From NCBI GenBank assembly GCA_025642075.2, contig JAODUO010000128.1, forward strand, positions 248,501-312,500: a DNA stretch of 64,000 nucleotides, in the 5' to 3' direction. A program made the translations under genes and the position numbers. Source of the stretch: Ridgeia piscesae. Taxonomy: Eukaryota > Annelida > Polychaeta > Sabellida > Siboglinidae. Positions 10,263 to 21,369 of this stretch are shown here, piece by piece (position 1 is the first letter of the stretch; every line of letters begins with the position of its first letter). The notes under the pieces are model-generated. The model did no database searches, was not told the DNA's origin, and saw only the letters and a list, made by a program, of their open reading frames with translations.

Positions 10263-11930
10263 TAATGTACAGTACCTATTATCTAGCAATAAGTTTTATT
10301 TAAGTTGTAAAGATACAAGGCAGTGTAACAGGGTGTAGTATAACAAATACTAGTACACCCTGTATTGTAGAGCAGCTAAGGTAATTCCCAAGAAACCTGC
10401 AAATGCTTAGAAGAACCATATGACAAAGACATTTTATTTTAAGCAGTAACTGTAATTTTTTAAAAAAATGCAATAATTTTGTTATCCTAAATAGTAAATG
10501 CTTAATGTAAGTTTTATACATTGTAAAATGTCAACCACTTAACTGCGTGTATTTAAATACAGGTGAATATAATACAGACACACAATTCAAAAATATTTAA
10601 AAACTTACTTAAGGTAAAACTGTTGACATTCCTGAAATTAGTTACATTTTGTGATAAAGAAACAACAGGGGAAATAAAGGAACCAGACAGAGGGTAAACA
10701 TATACTCAGGGAGTGGTGGTTCCCTTGCTCCCAGCAGCAGGAGTTGTTTGCTGATTAGGTGTGAGAGAAGCCAAACAGGTAGTGTATAGAATAGACTATA
10801 CAACTATATCACTGGACCCACTCTAGTTGGTATGTGAATATAGGAGGTATGGAAATAAGTCTCCCCAAGAAAATTTGTCTCAGAAAAATTCCTCTCTCCC
10901 GAAGCAAGTAAAGTTTAAAAAAGCTATTACATTTTCGTTGTATTTAACGCATCAACTGATGTATCCGACATAACTCTAATTAACACAAGGAAAGCGTTCA
11001 ATGCAACTTATTGATGTAAAGTAAAAGATAGGACTTTGATTTGTTGTTGGTTGTAATAGTCGGCTGTCCCCAAAGTGTGTTGATAGTTTTATTTTCCGAC
11101 GGATAATTACAAGGAGAAGCAGTGTGACACTTTGCCGGTAAAGATGATCACGTAAATCATGCATTTTAATATATTATCATGATGGTTACCATCGCATCGA
11201 CGGCTAATATTTATTTTGGCGATCTTGACAAACAATGAAGTATGCCATCTTTCACGCAGCACAACCTGTTTTGTGGCAAATGTATACATGTGTTATGACT
11301 ATGTGCATTTAGACAACTTGTCAGATATAAGTGCTTATCGAACTATTGTGAAACCACAACGTACAGCACTATATAATGCAAATCCCATAAAACATTCAAA
11401 ATGCCTAAAATCGTTCATACTATCTGCACTACGTAAATCACTACATGTCTATGACAGTGTGGTAAACCCAATATTATATCGGACATTTAAGATAGGAAAG
11501 CTACAAAACAAAATATTTATGATCTGAATTTCCTAGTATGATGTACCAGAAACCGAAGTGATGACTACCCGGTATAGTCTATAATTCATATTTTATCAGC
11601 TATTGCCTTTACATAAATCTGCCATCCGAGCTGTATTACTGGTATCCAGCCATATAATAATAATACTGCTAAGATGGCTACCATAATATATATTTATTAA
11701 TATTAATTTATTAATATTATTATTTTATTTTCATTAGCCGGAAACTACAACTGTCATCCATCATTAGAATATCATTCTTTTGTCCTGTCCCCAATCAGCT
11801 CCAGTTGCGTGGAGACTCACCATGTATCTTGACGCATTTACACGACCTATTAACACAATGAAGGTATTTCAAGGCCACCTATACTGAGATATGCTACAGG
11901 TTTCTTACTAACATTTAAAGAAAGTGTTCA
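10260..11930. other. Intergenic with one stray 55-bp unit
   Basis: No supported gene. A single 55-bp minisatellite unit sits at about 10,945-11,010, far from the main array. A 103-codon frame at 11,216-11,527 has a short SFILSAL-like stretch similar to LINE C-termini, which is too weak to call. Confidence 0.4.
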
Positions 11931-13490
11931 ATGGCACCTACTGGTGTAACTCGTGTAATGTACCCTACAAGTCTAAATAAAACAAGGAAAGTGTCCATTG
12001 CCACTTTTTGATGTATCCTACGAGTCTCTAACTAAAACAAGGAAAGTGTCCAATGCCAGTTATTGGTGTATCCTAGGAGTCTCTAACTAAAACAAGGAAA
12101 GTGTCCAATGCCACTTATTGGTGTATCCTAGGAGTCTCTAACTAAAACAAGGAAAGTGTCCAATGCCACTTATTGGTGTATCCTAGGAGTCTCTAACTAA
12201 AACAAGGAAAGTGTCCAATGCCACTTATTTCATGTATCCTACGAGTCTCTAACTAAAACAAGGAAAGTGTCCAATGCCACTTATTGGTGTATCCTAGGAG
12301 TCTCTAACTAAAACAAGGAAAGTGTCCAATGCCACTTATTTCATGTATCCTACGAGTCTCTAACTAAAACAAGCAAAGTGTCTAATGCCACTTATTCATG
12401 TATCCTACGAGTCTCTAACTAAAACAAGCAGTGTCTAATGCCACTTATTCATGTATCCTACGAGTCTCTAACTAAAACAAGCAAAGTGTCCAATGCCACT
12501 TATTGATATATCCTACAAGTCTCTAACTGAAACCACGAAAGTGTTCAATGCCACTTATTGATGTATTCTACGAGTCTGTAACTAACAAAAAGAAAGTATT
12601 TAATGCCACTTATTGATGTATACTACAAGTCTCTAACTAACACAAAGAAAGTATGTAATGCCACTTATTGATGTATCCTACAAGTCTCTAACTAACACAA
12701 AGAAAGTATTTAATGCCACTTATTGATGTATCCTACAAGTGTCTAACTAACACAAAGAAAGTATTTAATGCCACTTATTGATGTATCCTACAAGTCTCTA
12801 ACTAACACAAAGAAAGTATTTAATGCCACTTATTGATGTATACTACAAGTCTCTAACTAACACAAAGAAAGTATTTAATGCCACTTATTGATGTATCCTA
12901 CAAGTCTCTAACCTAACACAAAGAAAGTATTTAATGCCACTTATTGATGTATCCTACAAGTCTCTAACTAACACAAAGAAAGTATTTAATGCCACTTATT
13001 GATGTATACTACAAGTCTCTAACTAACACAAAGAAAGTATTTAATGCCACTTATTGATGTATCCTACAAGTCTCTAACTAACACAAAGAAAGTATTTAAT
13101 ACCACTTATTGATGTGTCCTGCAAGTCTCTAACTAACACAAAGAAAGTATTTAATGCCACTTATTGATGTATCCTACAAGTCTCTAACCTAACACAAAGA
13201 AAGTATTTAATGCCACTTATTGATGTATCCTACAAGTCTCTAACTAACACAAAGAAAGTATTTAATGCCACTTATTGATGTATCCTACAAGTCTCTAACT
13301 AACACAAAGAAAGTATTTAATGCCACTTATTGATGTATCCTACAAGTCTCTAACTAACACAAAGAAAGTATTTAATACCACTTATTGATGTGTCCTGCAA
13401 GTCTCTAACTAACACAAAGAAAGTATTTAATGCCACTTATTGACGTATCCTAGAAATCTCTAACTAACACAAGGAAAGTGTTCAAGTTAC
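11930..13490. repeat. 55-bp minisatellite, expanded array (about 28 copies)
   Basis: The unit length is 55 bases (for example unit starts at 12,661 and 12,716). Two sequence types occupy separate stretches. About 12,000-12,540 uses AAAACAAGGAAAGTGTCCAA units with TAGGAGTC or TACGAGTC. About 12,590-13,440 uses ACACAAAGAAAGTATTTAA units with TACAAGTC. Repeated minor variants (AACCTAAC, TGTCCTGCAAG) recur at multi-unit spacing, implying block duplication. The array lies in the intron or spacer between THAP-B and ZNF-B. Confidence 0.95.
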
Positions 13491-13700
13491 CTTTTATTTC
13501 CATGTAAATTCAGCAACAAAATACCCAATGTGGATTTTGTAGTGATTTTGTTATTGTAAACTGAATATAGAGGTTTGAGTGAAATATCATATTGTTTGTA
13601 TGCCCTAATTCATACAACGGTTTGAGACACGAAAGAAGCTGCACTTTATATAAGTTGTTATTTTAATATATACATTCATACTATTGTGTTTTAATTTCAG
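13491..13700 (+). other. Intron end before ZNF-B coding exon
   Basis: Aligns with 2,906-3,111. The acceptor TTTTAATTTCAG ends at 13,700 and defines the start of the coding exon. Confidence 0.55.
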
Positions 13701-13722
13701 TTGTTGGACACACACTGCTGTG

Positions 13723-14943
13723 ATGCCAGAGATCAAACAGTACAAACATGTAACACATCTCGGGGTAGTGTACGAATGTTCCCCAATGACTTGTTCTGAC
13801 ATTGACAGCGACGTGAAATATGTCAAGTCTGAAATGCAGATGATAGAGACGAAGTTTGAAGAAAGAATTCTGCCTGTTGACAACTCAAGTCAGGAGGTTG
13901 AGTCTGACGCTGGTAGCAGTGGAGAGACGAGGCGTTGGGTGGTGTGTGAGGGCGGCGTATTGAAGGAAATCAAAGTAGAGCCGACTGACTGGAACCCAGA
14001 CACACGTGAGACATCAATGTGCAACGAGAACATTGATCAAGAGGAACTTTGTAATAAGAATAATGTTGAGGTTGACGTGCAGCCAATCCGTGTCAGGTCG
14101 TATGTCTGTGGTACATGTGGAAAGTCATTCCAACAGGCATGCTACCTTGCTACCCATGAAAGTATTCACACAAGTGTGAAGCTATACACTTGTGTGACAT
14201 GTGGAAAGTCGTTCAAACAATCTCGTTACCTAACTGTCCATAAAAAGCTTCACATAGATAAGAAGCCATACATTTGTGTTACATGTGGAAAGTCATTCAA
14301 ACAATCTGGCTACCTCACTGAACATAAAAGGATTCATACAAATTCTAAACCATTCGCTTGTGTTACATGTGGAAAGTCATTCCGACGATCTAGCCAACTC
14401 ACTCTACATAAAGGGATTCATACAAATTCCAAACCATTCGCTTGTGTTATATGTGGAAAGTCATTTAGACGATCTAGACAACTCACTGTACATAAAATAA
14501 TTCATACAGATTCCAAACCATACGTTTGCGTTACATGTGGAAAGTCATTCAGGCGATCTAACCAACTCATCGAACATGAAAGAATTCATACAAATTCCAA
14601 ACCATTCTCTTGTGTTACATGTGGAAAGTCATTCAGACGATCTTGCCACCTCACTGAACATAAAATAATTCATACAAATTCCAAACCATACGCTTGCATT
14701 ACATGTGGAAAGTCATTCAGACGACATGGCAATCTCACCGAACATGAAATAGTTCATAGAAATTGCAAACCCTACAATTGTGATACATGTGGAAGGTCAT
14801 TCAAACGTAAATCTTCCCTTAACATCCATGCAAGAATCCATACATATGTTAAACCGTACACTTCCGTTTCATGTGGAATGTCATTTGAACGATCCGAAGG
14901 CCTTACTTCCCATGAAAGGACTCATACAAATGGCAAGCTATAA
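13723..14943 (+). CDS. C2H2 zinc-finger protein ZNF-B
   Basis: Predicted nuclear C2H2 zinc-finger DNA-binding protein of 406 residues. I chose the ATG at 13723 because it lies 23 bases inside the exon defined by the conserved acceptor and aligns with the start of ZNF-C. Residues 1-125 form the family N-terminal module with KYVKSE and EIKVEPTD, both fitting the SUMO consensus (hydrophobic-K-x-E). It lacks the TTCGETES...VKSET segment present in C and E. Nine intact fingers follow (CxxC...HxxxH), with linkers of the HTNSKPF or HTNSKPY type instead of TGEKPY. Finger 10 starts SVSCG (first Cys lost), and the frame ends at TAA 14941-14943. In-frame finger remnants continue to about 15.43 kb, so the protein was once longer. 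Target DNA is unknown. Probably still functional, though shortened. Confidence 0.8.
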   Translation: MPEIKQYKHVTHLGVVYECSPMTCSDIDSDVKYVKSEMQMIETKFEERILPVDNSSQEVESDAGSSGETRRWVVCEGGVLKEIKVEPTDWNPDTRETSMCNENIDQEELCNKNNVEVDVQPIRVRSYVCGTCGKSFQQACYLATHESIHTSVKLYTCVTCGKSFKQSRYLTVHKKLHIDKKPYICVTCGKSFKQSGYLTEHKRIHTNSKPFACVTCGKSFRRSSQLTLHKGIHTNSKPFACVICGKSFRRSRQLTVHKIIHTDSKPYVCVTCGKSFRRSNQLIEHERIHTNSKPFSCVTCGKSFRRSCHLTEHKIIHTNSKPYACITCGKSFRRHGNLTEHEIVHRNCKPYNCDTCGRSFKRKSSLNIHARIHTYVKPYTSVSCGMSFERSEGLTSHERTHTNGKL

Positions 14944-15430
14944 TCTTGTGTTACATCACTTACATGTGGAAAGTCATTCAAACGACCTGAAGGCCTTACT
15001 TCCCATGAAAGGACTCATACAAATGTCAAGCCATATACTTGTGTTACATGTGGAAAGTCATTCAAACGACCTGAAGGCCTTATTTCACATGAATGAACTC
15101 GTACAAATGTCAAGCCATATTATACTTGTGTTGCATGTGGAAAGTCATTCAAACGATCTGGTGACATTACTGTGCATGAAAGGAGTCATACATATATGAA
15201 GCTGTTTACTTGTGTTACAGGTGATCTTTCTATTCACGAAAGGACCCACAGAAATGCCAAACATACATTTGTGTTATGTGTGGAAAGTCATTCAGACAAT
15301 CTTTTGCCCTTACTGCGCATGAAAGGATTCACAGAAATGTTAGGTCAACTGAATGATTTATGCAATTTATTCCTCACTTGTGTTGCATGTGGTAGTTTAT
15401 TCAAACCACCCTATGAACTCGTGTCATGAA
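14944..15430 (+). pseudogene. Former C-terminal finger array of ZNF-B
   Basis: Beyond the stop at 14,941 the same frame resumes fingers after a 9-base insertion: CGKSFKRPEGLTSHERTH near 14,967, a second with HE*TR (stop replacing the linker), a third CVACGKSFKRSGDITVH, and then one shortened to CVTGDLSIHERTH. After 15,260 the frame shifts. This is untranslated relic coding sequence. Confidence 0.8.
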
Positions 15431-15563
15431 CGAGTTAATACAAATCAAGTGATTCAGACGATCTAGTTACCTTACTGTTCATGACAGGGTTTACACATAT
15501 GTGAAGCTGTACACTTGTTTTGGGTTAAAAATAATTCAATTTATTGTCGATGGAAAGATTTTT

Positions 15564-15835
<272 letters not shown>

Positions 15836-15899
15836 TTTGCATATTTGGGTGGACGATGGCGATTGGGTGTGGATGTTTATTGAATCACATTGAATTTCA

Positions 15900-17035
15900 A
15901 CCCTTGGTATCCATGTTCTGTCCTTTGGGCCGAACTTCCAGCAGACTTGTGGCCTCACTCTGCGTGCGGTCCACCGTTAGTTGCCATATCTCAGAAACCG
16001 TTCAGGAGAAATGTGTCTAATTCCACTGCGCACGGGAAACTCATATTTTAGTAAGTGGTTTAAAAAAACCTATAACTCTACACGTCACAAAAAAGTTGGC
16101 TATCATTGTTAAAACCTTAAGCACTGGACGTTTTCCATAATTGTGGATCTTAGGGTTGCGTCACTATTCACAAGAACTGTATGTTTGATTGATATTTTCT
16201 AATATCTGTCTGGACAGAGAGCCAATTCATTGTTTATGAAACCCACCACTCTCTGGAGTCTAACCGGAACTTTTATATAATGTACCAGAAAAAGCACCTG
16301 GCAATCTGCCAGATGGACATTACTAGTTTCTGCTTTTACGAAGTTTTTCTTATAATAAAATTATATATTTTCTTTCAAAGTAATAAAACATTTAAAATAT
16401 ATGTATGGGTAATTTAGTAGTAACGTTCTAGCCATTGCTGTTGCTTTGGAAAACAAGAGTTAGATTCAATGGTTCGTTGCTTTATTGGTAATTGATTCGA
16501 GGTGTTTCATTTAAATCTCGAGGCTGCAATTTACTGTGTTTCAGCCAAACTGCGTATGCGTATTGGAATAAAACATATCGGACATTTCGAAATGAATTAT
16601 TTCAAAGACAATAAAAATTAAGTCGAATTCGACGACAGAAGATCCATTAAGAAACGTGTACTAACGACACTTTCTGAGAATGAATGCTGGATGCTAAATG
16701 CGTCAAGGCATCCATCTATTCATCTGTGCGAGAACAGGAAGGCAGTGTGGAAATTCCTACTGCTTTGTATGAAAAGGACTGCTGTGTAATTACCTAAGTA
16801 AGCAAGTACCTAATTGGGGTCAATAATCATTCTGGTTATAGTTTAGTGAAACGACACCGGTTGTCGTTTATTATCTCGCCATGAATAAACTCGTCTCTTG
16901 GCAGCCACAAGCTGAAGTCCCGTTTTATGTGTGTCCTTTTTGTGCAAGGTGGTTTATTTCTCGTGTTCCGTTTGCCATGTTTCATATAATACAATGTACC
17001 GAGGCAGAGCTGAAATTCATGCCGATACGGGTTGT
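15900..17035 (+). other. 3' flank of ZNF-B; otherwise nothing
   Basis: Segments at 15,950-16,200 and 16,620-16,690 match the flank of ZNF-A. No gene is recognised in 16.2-17.0 kb. Confidence 0.5.
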
Positions 17036-17165
17036 TCCTCTATAATAAAACAGCCTTATTTGCCATTATCAACATGCAAGTACATTTCACGTTAAATAGG
17101 AATGTGTTCTGGCGTTGAGTCACGTAGTGCGTATAATAAAATGAAATATGACAAATAATATACAT
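17036..17165 (-). mobile_element. LINE 3'-end fragment
   Basis: TTTATTGCCATT-like start, TTCTGGCGTTGAGTCA and ATAATAAAATGAAATATG match 46,905-47,010, which is the 3' untranslated end of the - strand LINE at 46.9-48.5 kb. This is a solo 3' end of the same family. Confidence 0.6.
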
Positions 17166-17505
17166 ATATATATACACATATATACATATATACATACATA
17201 TATAACAAAAAATAACGCAGGAGTCGACCCTCAAGTCTATTACAAAATATAGTACAGACTGGAGGGTGTACTACTGTTATAATTGTTGTTACATGCTACA
17301 AATGTTTAGTTTAGTGTTATTAATAGTTTCATTGTAATACTTAGTGCATTTCTTGTTTTAAGATGCACTAGTAAACCTTTGTATGTAAGTTATATAAATA
17401 AATTTAAAATAAATTAAACACTGCTTTGATGATGTATAGTACTAAAACTTGTATGTAAATTATATAAATTAATATAAAATTAAACCCGTTACTAAAAATC
17501 TGTAC

Positions 17506-17549
<44 letters not shown>
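17166..17549. other. AT-rich spacer ending in (TA)n
   Basis: No gene. A (TA)n tract occupies 17,507-17,549. Confidence 0.6.
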
Positions 17550-17551
<2 letters not shown>

Positions 17552-17736
17552 AGTTAAAACACATTTTGGAATTCTAACGTAATTGGACGAAGAATGCGTA
17601 GTGCAGTATAAGTGCAGTAGCGTGACAGTTAATAGAGTTAATAGGTCAATTTTGTTATACTTATAAATGAAATCATTAATATATTATATTATCTCCATTA
17701 TTGGTGTTTCAAACCTGTGTTTACTGGTTCATTCAA
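17550..17736 (-). repeat. Inverted copy of the 430-bp repeat unit
   Basis: The segment is the reverse complement of 19,248-19,434 (AAGTTAAAACACATTTTGGA ... AACCTGTGTTTACTGG). It makes an inverted pair around the hairpin element and LINE fragment between 17.75 and 18.29 kb. Confidence 0.75.
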
Positions 17737-17752
17737 TATATATATTATATAT

Positions 17753-17829
17753 AATTGTTTTGAAATGACGGACATTGCTTTAAATTTCTTTTAGTGTCAT
17801 GCACGTTTTAATAAGTGTTTATGTTTTAG

Positions 17830-17877
<48 letters not shown>

Positions 17878-17878
17878 T

Positions 17879-17937
<59 letters not shown>

Positions 17938-18015
17938 CTAAAACATAAACACTTATTAAAACGTGCATGACACTAAAAGAAATTCTAAAGCAATGTCCGT
18001 CATTTCAAAACAATT
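17753..18015. mobile_element. Hairpin MITE with (TA)n loop
   Basis: The left arm 17,753-17,840 (AATTGTTTTGAAATGACGGA ... GTTTTAGATTAATAT) is almost perfectly complementary to the right arm 17,930-18,015. The loop is about 90 bases of TA repeat. The arms differ by one base (TTTAAATTTC versus GAAATTCTAAA), so the structure is young or conserved. Confidence 0.75.
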
Positions 18016-18092
18016 TGAATTAATCGAAATGTCTAATAAAAACACTTTCTAAACATAGGTAATGTCCCGGATGCACGAATGTTCACAGGTAA

Positions 18093-18290
18093 TTAATTCC
18101 ACAGTCGAGGTGCTGCTGCGCCAAATGCCGAATCACAAATACACTTCTTTGTTATGCCTTGGTGCCGTGTTGGCGCATAGTTCTGGTGTAGGCTTCCGTC
18201 ACGCTTTCGTGGTTGAACAAGTTCTGCCACATAAGAAGGAGCTAAACCACTGATGCATTTAAAAGTCATTACCAACATTTTGAATATTTT
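18093..18290 (-). pseudogene. LINE reverse-transcriptase C-terminal fragment
   Basis: The - strand frame from 18,278 reads MTFKCISGLAPSYVAELVQP, then an AFGAAAPRLWN ending. This is the typical C-terminal tail of jockey/CR1-like LINE polymerases (FKCLHGLAPSYLAEL ... APKLWN). Catalytic domains are absent. It is an isolated, 5'-truncated fragment. Confidence 0.7.
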
Positions 18291-18844
18291 TGAATTTATG
18301 AATATTTCTTTACGTAATTAATTATTAAAAAGTCTAAAACGACTCGTTGAATATACGAAAATAAGAAAAGTTTGCCAAAAGTAGTTGCCCACATTCAGGT
18401 AACAATTGTCAATGTTGGTCACTAAGACGATTTGTGGGACATTTTCCATACATCTGTATGTAAATTTAAAGTTATAGCACAACGAGTACTGCTCTAAATG
18501 GCTAACACTTTAATCTTCTGTATAACTGTACTCGAGTAGATTTCATATCATCAAGAATACTAAATGTGACGTTTTGATCTCAGTAGATTTTGTGACTTTC
18601 GAAATAATCTTTAAATTCAAAATCGAATGTGGCATCTGTCCTAATCGTTTTCCACATGCTATCGGTGACTGATCGATCACGGATGCCCGCTCTAAACAAA
18701 CAATGCTGTCAAATCGAATTCTTGAGGACTGTTCAATGTTTGGCTGGTTCACTAATATCAATCGAAAACAGCCACACGTTTAACTTCGTATGTTATACAC
18801 GTTTGCGGTGTCAAGCACAATGTGACGTTCTCCCATAATTTGAA
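18291..18844. other. Intergenic, nothing recognised
   Basis: No gene or repeat was identified. Short open frames here have no domain signature. Confidence 0.45.
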
Positions 18845-18947
18845 GCGCAGTGGCGCAGTGGCGCAGTGGCGCAGTGGCGCAGTGGCGCAGTGGCGCAGTG
18901 GCGCAGTGGCGCAGTGGCGCAGTGGCGCAGTGGCGCAGTGGCGCAGT
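18845..18947. repeat. 8-bp minisatellite, unit GCGCAGTG
   Basis: About 13 perfect head-to-tail copies of GCGCAGTG. It is GC-rich in an AT-rich setting. The repeat is translatable in several frames on both strands, which explains the GAVAQWRS-like peptides. Confidence 0.95.
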
Positions 18948-19150
18948 CCTAGAGCAAATGGCTCTCAATGTGGAAAAACCGAATTCGAATGTCGAACCTT
19001 GGGCAAATTCGTTCACTTTATGTTATCTTAGTTCACTCAGCTCTATAAATGAGCATCCGGTTGGGGAATAGTCGGCGCGTAATTGCAGAGTGGCTAAGTT
19101 GTCCCAGTGAAGTCGAGAGTGTGATCGACTGAACAGATGCGCCCGGGAGA

Positions 19151-20025
19151 AAGTGTAAAGTACTGAAAGTAGACCTAACGACAGGATTCTACGCTATGTA
19201 CGAACTTACCTTTTTAGCACAAGCATGCACGCCGAGCAAAATGCCAGAATGAACCAGTAAACACAGGTTTGAAACACCAATAATGGAGATAATATAATAT
19301 ATTAATGATTTCATTTATAAGTATAAAAAAATTGACCTATTAACTCTATTAACTGTCACGCTACTGCACTTATACTGCACTACGCATTCTTCGTCCAATT
19401 ACGTTAGAATTCCAAAATGTGTTTTAACTTGATTTATTTTTAGCGTCGTTATATTAGTTCGCCAACGCTCGTATTAGATAAATGAGTTTAATTTGCACTA
19501 GGACAGGCCCTCACTGTTCGCTACAGCTGAGTGCCCGGCAGTTTAGACTGTAACGAGATGAAACACGACCGGATGACGAAGTGTTATATCGAAAAAGTTT
19601 AAAGTACTGCCAGTAAACCCAACGATTCTACGAATATGTACGAACTTACCTTTTTAGCACAAGTATGCACGCCGAAGCAAATGCCGGAATGAATCAGTAA
19701 ACACAGGTTTGAAATATCAATAGTGGGGATAATATCAGCGCGCGGCTTCTTAATGAAATCATTTATATGCATAACAAAATTGACCTATTAACTCTATTAA
19801 CTCTCACGCCACTGCACTTATACACCGTGTACGTTTTTAGAATGCCAAATTGTTTAACCTAATTTATTATTCGCGTCTTTATGCTAATACGCCAAAGCTC
19901 GTTTTAGATAAATGGATATAGTGTGCACTAGTATAGACCTTCACTGATAGCTTCAGCTGAGTGCAAGGCAGTTTGAGACTGTAACGAGATGAAACCTAAC
20001 AGGGTGCCGAAGTGTTATATCATAA
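19151..20025. repeat. Tandem duplication, two units of about 430-445 bp
   Basis: Unit 1 (19,151-19,594) and unit 2 (19,595-20,025) share AAAGTNTAAAGTACTG, TACGAACTTACCTTTTTAGC, TTGACCTATTAACTCTATTAA and GTAACGAGATGAAAC. A partial inverted third copy is at 17.55-17.74 kb. No coding content. Confidence 0.85.
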
Positions 20026-20049
20026 TTGCAGTACTTAAAAGGCAGAGTC

Positions 20050-20222
20050 ATGTTATAGTATCACACGATTACTGTATTTCCTTTATTCACAGCCAACGCA
20101 CACTATCTGAACCACTGTTCTCCAATGTTCACATCTCCAGCCAGAGCCCCCAATCGGCGACGCTGAAGACACACCTCTCAGGTGTCACTCTCAGACAATT
20201 ACAACGTAGGGTGTCACTGCCA
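20050..20222 (+). repeat. Direct repeat R, copy 1
   Basis: TTTCCTTTATTCACA, CACACTATCTGAACCACTG, CTCAGGTGTCACT and CGTAGGGTGTCACTGCCA recur at 23,605-23,805 in the same orientation. The two copies flank the unknown - strand ORFs and the LINE, so they could be the ends of a larger element or a duplicated segment split by insertion. Confidence 0.75.
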
Positions 20223-20502
20223 GAAAACCCGACACAGGACCCCGGTCAGAGCACAAAGTGCTCGAAAACAAAAGGAAACTCGAAAGTAAAACAGGAGTAT
20301 TCAACTAACACTGCCCCTGTCGTCAACCCAGGAGAGGAACTTGTGTCGTTGTTGAGCAGGGTGCAATGGACATTGTGTTACTGGTACTGGTCCATCCATG
20401 ACCGCTGGCTTCAAGCGGTCTACAGAAACTGTATTGTATCTGCTTGCATGTGGAAGCTTAACAAAACGTGCCTGGAGTGGTGTTCTGTTCCGTCCACGCG
20501 AA

Positions 20503-20691
20503 CTAACACATGTGTTGCAGTGGAAAGATCTTGGTGCAAAGGCTACTGTAATAACCAGCGTTTGAATTGTTCAATGCTGCCACTTCAGCATACAAGTTGT
20601 CGTTGTACATCGTGAGCTCCTCAAGTTGTCGAGCGTTCGTGCTCATGGTAACCGAGTCTTCTTGTGAAACATTGAACAGTGACAGAAACAC
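20503..20691 (-). pseudogene. Unknown protein, C-terminal piece
   Basis: A - strand frame contains STNARQLEELTMYNDNLYAE and an asparagine-rich segment ending FPLQHMC. In the same frame upstream it continues as AGQQVLSAVFLSLF, so it appears to be the downstream part of the protein beginning at 21,230, separated from it by at least one frameshift and a stop. No family is recognised. Confidence 0.35.
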
Positions 20692-20831
20692 TGCAGAGAG
20701 GACTTGCTGGCCAGCTTTTCGGCCAGCGTCATCATATGCTCAACGGACAATACACCCACTTGCGACCGGACCGTTAGCTGCATATGCGACGCAGAGGCGT
20801 TAGAAATTCGTCCGTCACAATTACATCGCCT

Positions 20832-21230
20832 TCAATGGACCCCCCGAAATCCTCTAAATGAGGCGACACAGGTCGGTCGGCGCCGTGTGTGCACCCTCTC
20901 TGTCGTGGCCTTCAGTTCATCGAAAGCATTAGGTGCAGGAAAATCGTTCAACATCAAGTCCACCACGACATCAGATTCTGCGGCTGACATTGCCTGTATG
21001 CAGTGATCGAATTTGGGCTGAACTATTGTATAACCGAAATTTTTCTTCGCAGTGGAGGAACCACTTTGCTGGGTTATCGGGCCACAACGCTGGCAACTTA
21101 ATGTAATCAGCTGGCTTCCACACTGGGTGTAGCCGACGGCCAGCACGTCCGTGTTAGTGACGACTGCAGTCTGTGCGGCCGCTAGGTCTGTCTTAGCCTG
21201 ATTCACTTGTTGTGCTGTTGGAATTGTCAT
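20832..21230 (-). CDS. Unknown protein, N-terminal piece (132 residues)
   Basis: A - strand frame starts MTIPTAQQVNQAKTDLAAAQ and is Ala/Thr/Gln-rich, with two C-x2-C-like cysteines (LSCQRCG) near residue 61. It ends at a stop at 20,832. In the next frame the sequence continues coherently (GSIEGDVIVTDEFLTPLRR), so the gene is likely frameshifted and longer, joining the piece at 20,503-20,691. Composition and codon usage look protein-like compared with surrounding AT-rich DNA. Local GC content is also higher than in the neighbours, which hints at an inserted gene. I do not recognise the family. A structural protein of an integrated element or virus is one possibility, unsupported by a motif. 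Confidence 0.4.
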   Translation of the reverse strand: MTIPTAQQVNQAKTDLAAAQTAVVTNTDVLAVGYTQCGSQLITLSCQRCGPITQQSGSSTAKKNFGYTIVQPKFDHCIQAMSAAESDVVVDLMLNDFPAPNAFDELKATTERVHTRRRPTCVASFRGFRGVH

Positions 21231-21369
21231 CTTAAAATTGATGCTAGCCTAGCAACAATTTCCAACACTGTTTTGCGTAGTGGTTACTAACTTGCCGGAA
21301 ATTGTGTGCGTCGATGTTTAACAAGATTTAACAAAATTGCCACCTAGAGATTCAACTCTAGATGACAGG

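Noticed and set aside
11216..11527. 103-codon frame resembling a LINE tail (SFILSAL)
   Set aside because: Only a short weak similarity, with no other LINE segment nearby.
11930..13490. CRISPR-like array (regular 55-bp repeats)
   Set aside because: The units are contiguous without unique spacers, in a clearly eukaryotic setting. It is a minisatellite.
13997..14500. Second-frame frames with MLHVESHSNDL-type repeats in ZNF genes
   Set aside because: They are out-of-frame readings of the finger repeat. No independent domain.
18822..19071. Frames encoding GAVAQWRS repeats
   Set aside because: These come solely from the 8-bp minisatellite.
17550..19434. A complete transposon bounded by the inverted 190-bp repeats
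   Set aside because: The right copy is part of a tandem pair and continues beyond the match, and the left abuts a (TA)n tract. No target duplication is visible.
19989..20615. 208-codon + strand frame
   Set aside because: It overlaps repeat R1 and the antisense of the better - strand frame, and has no domain.
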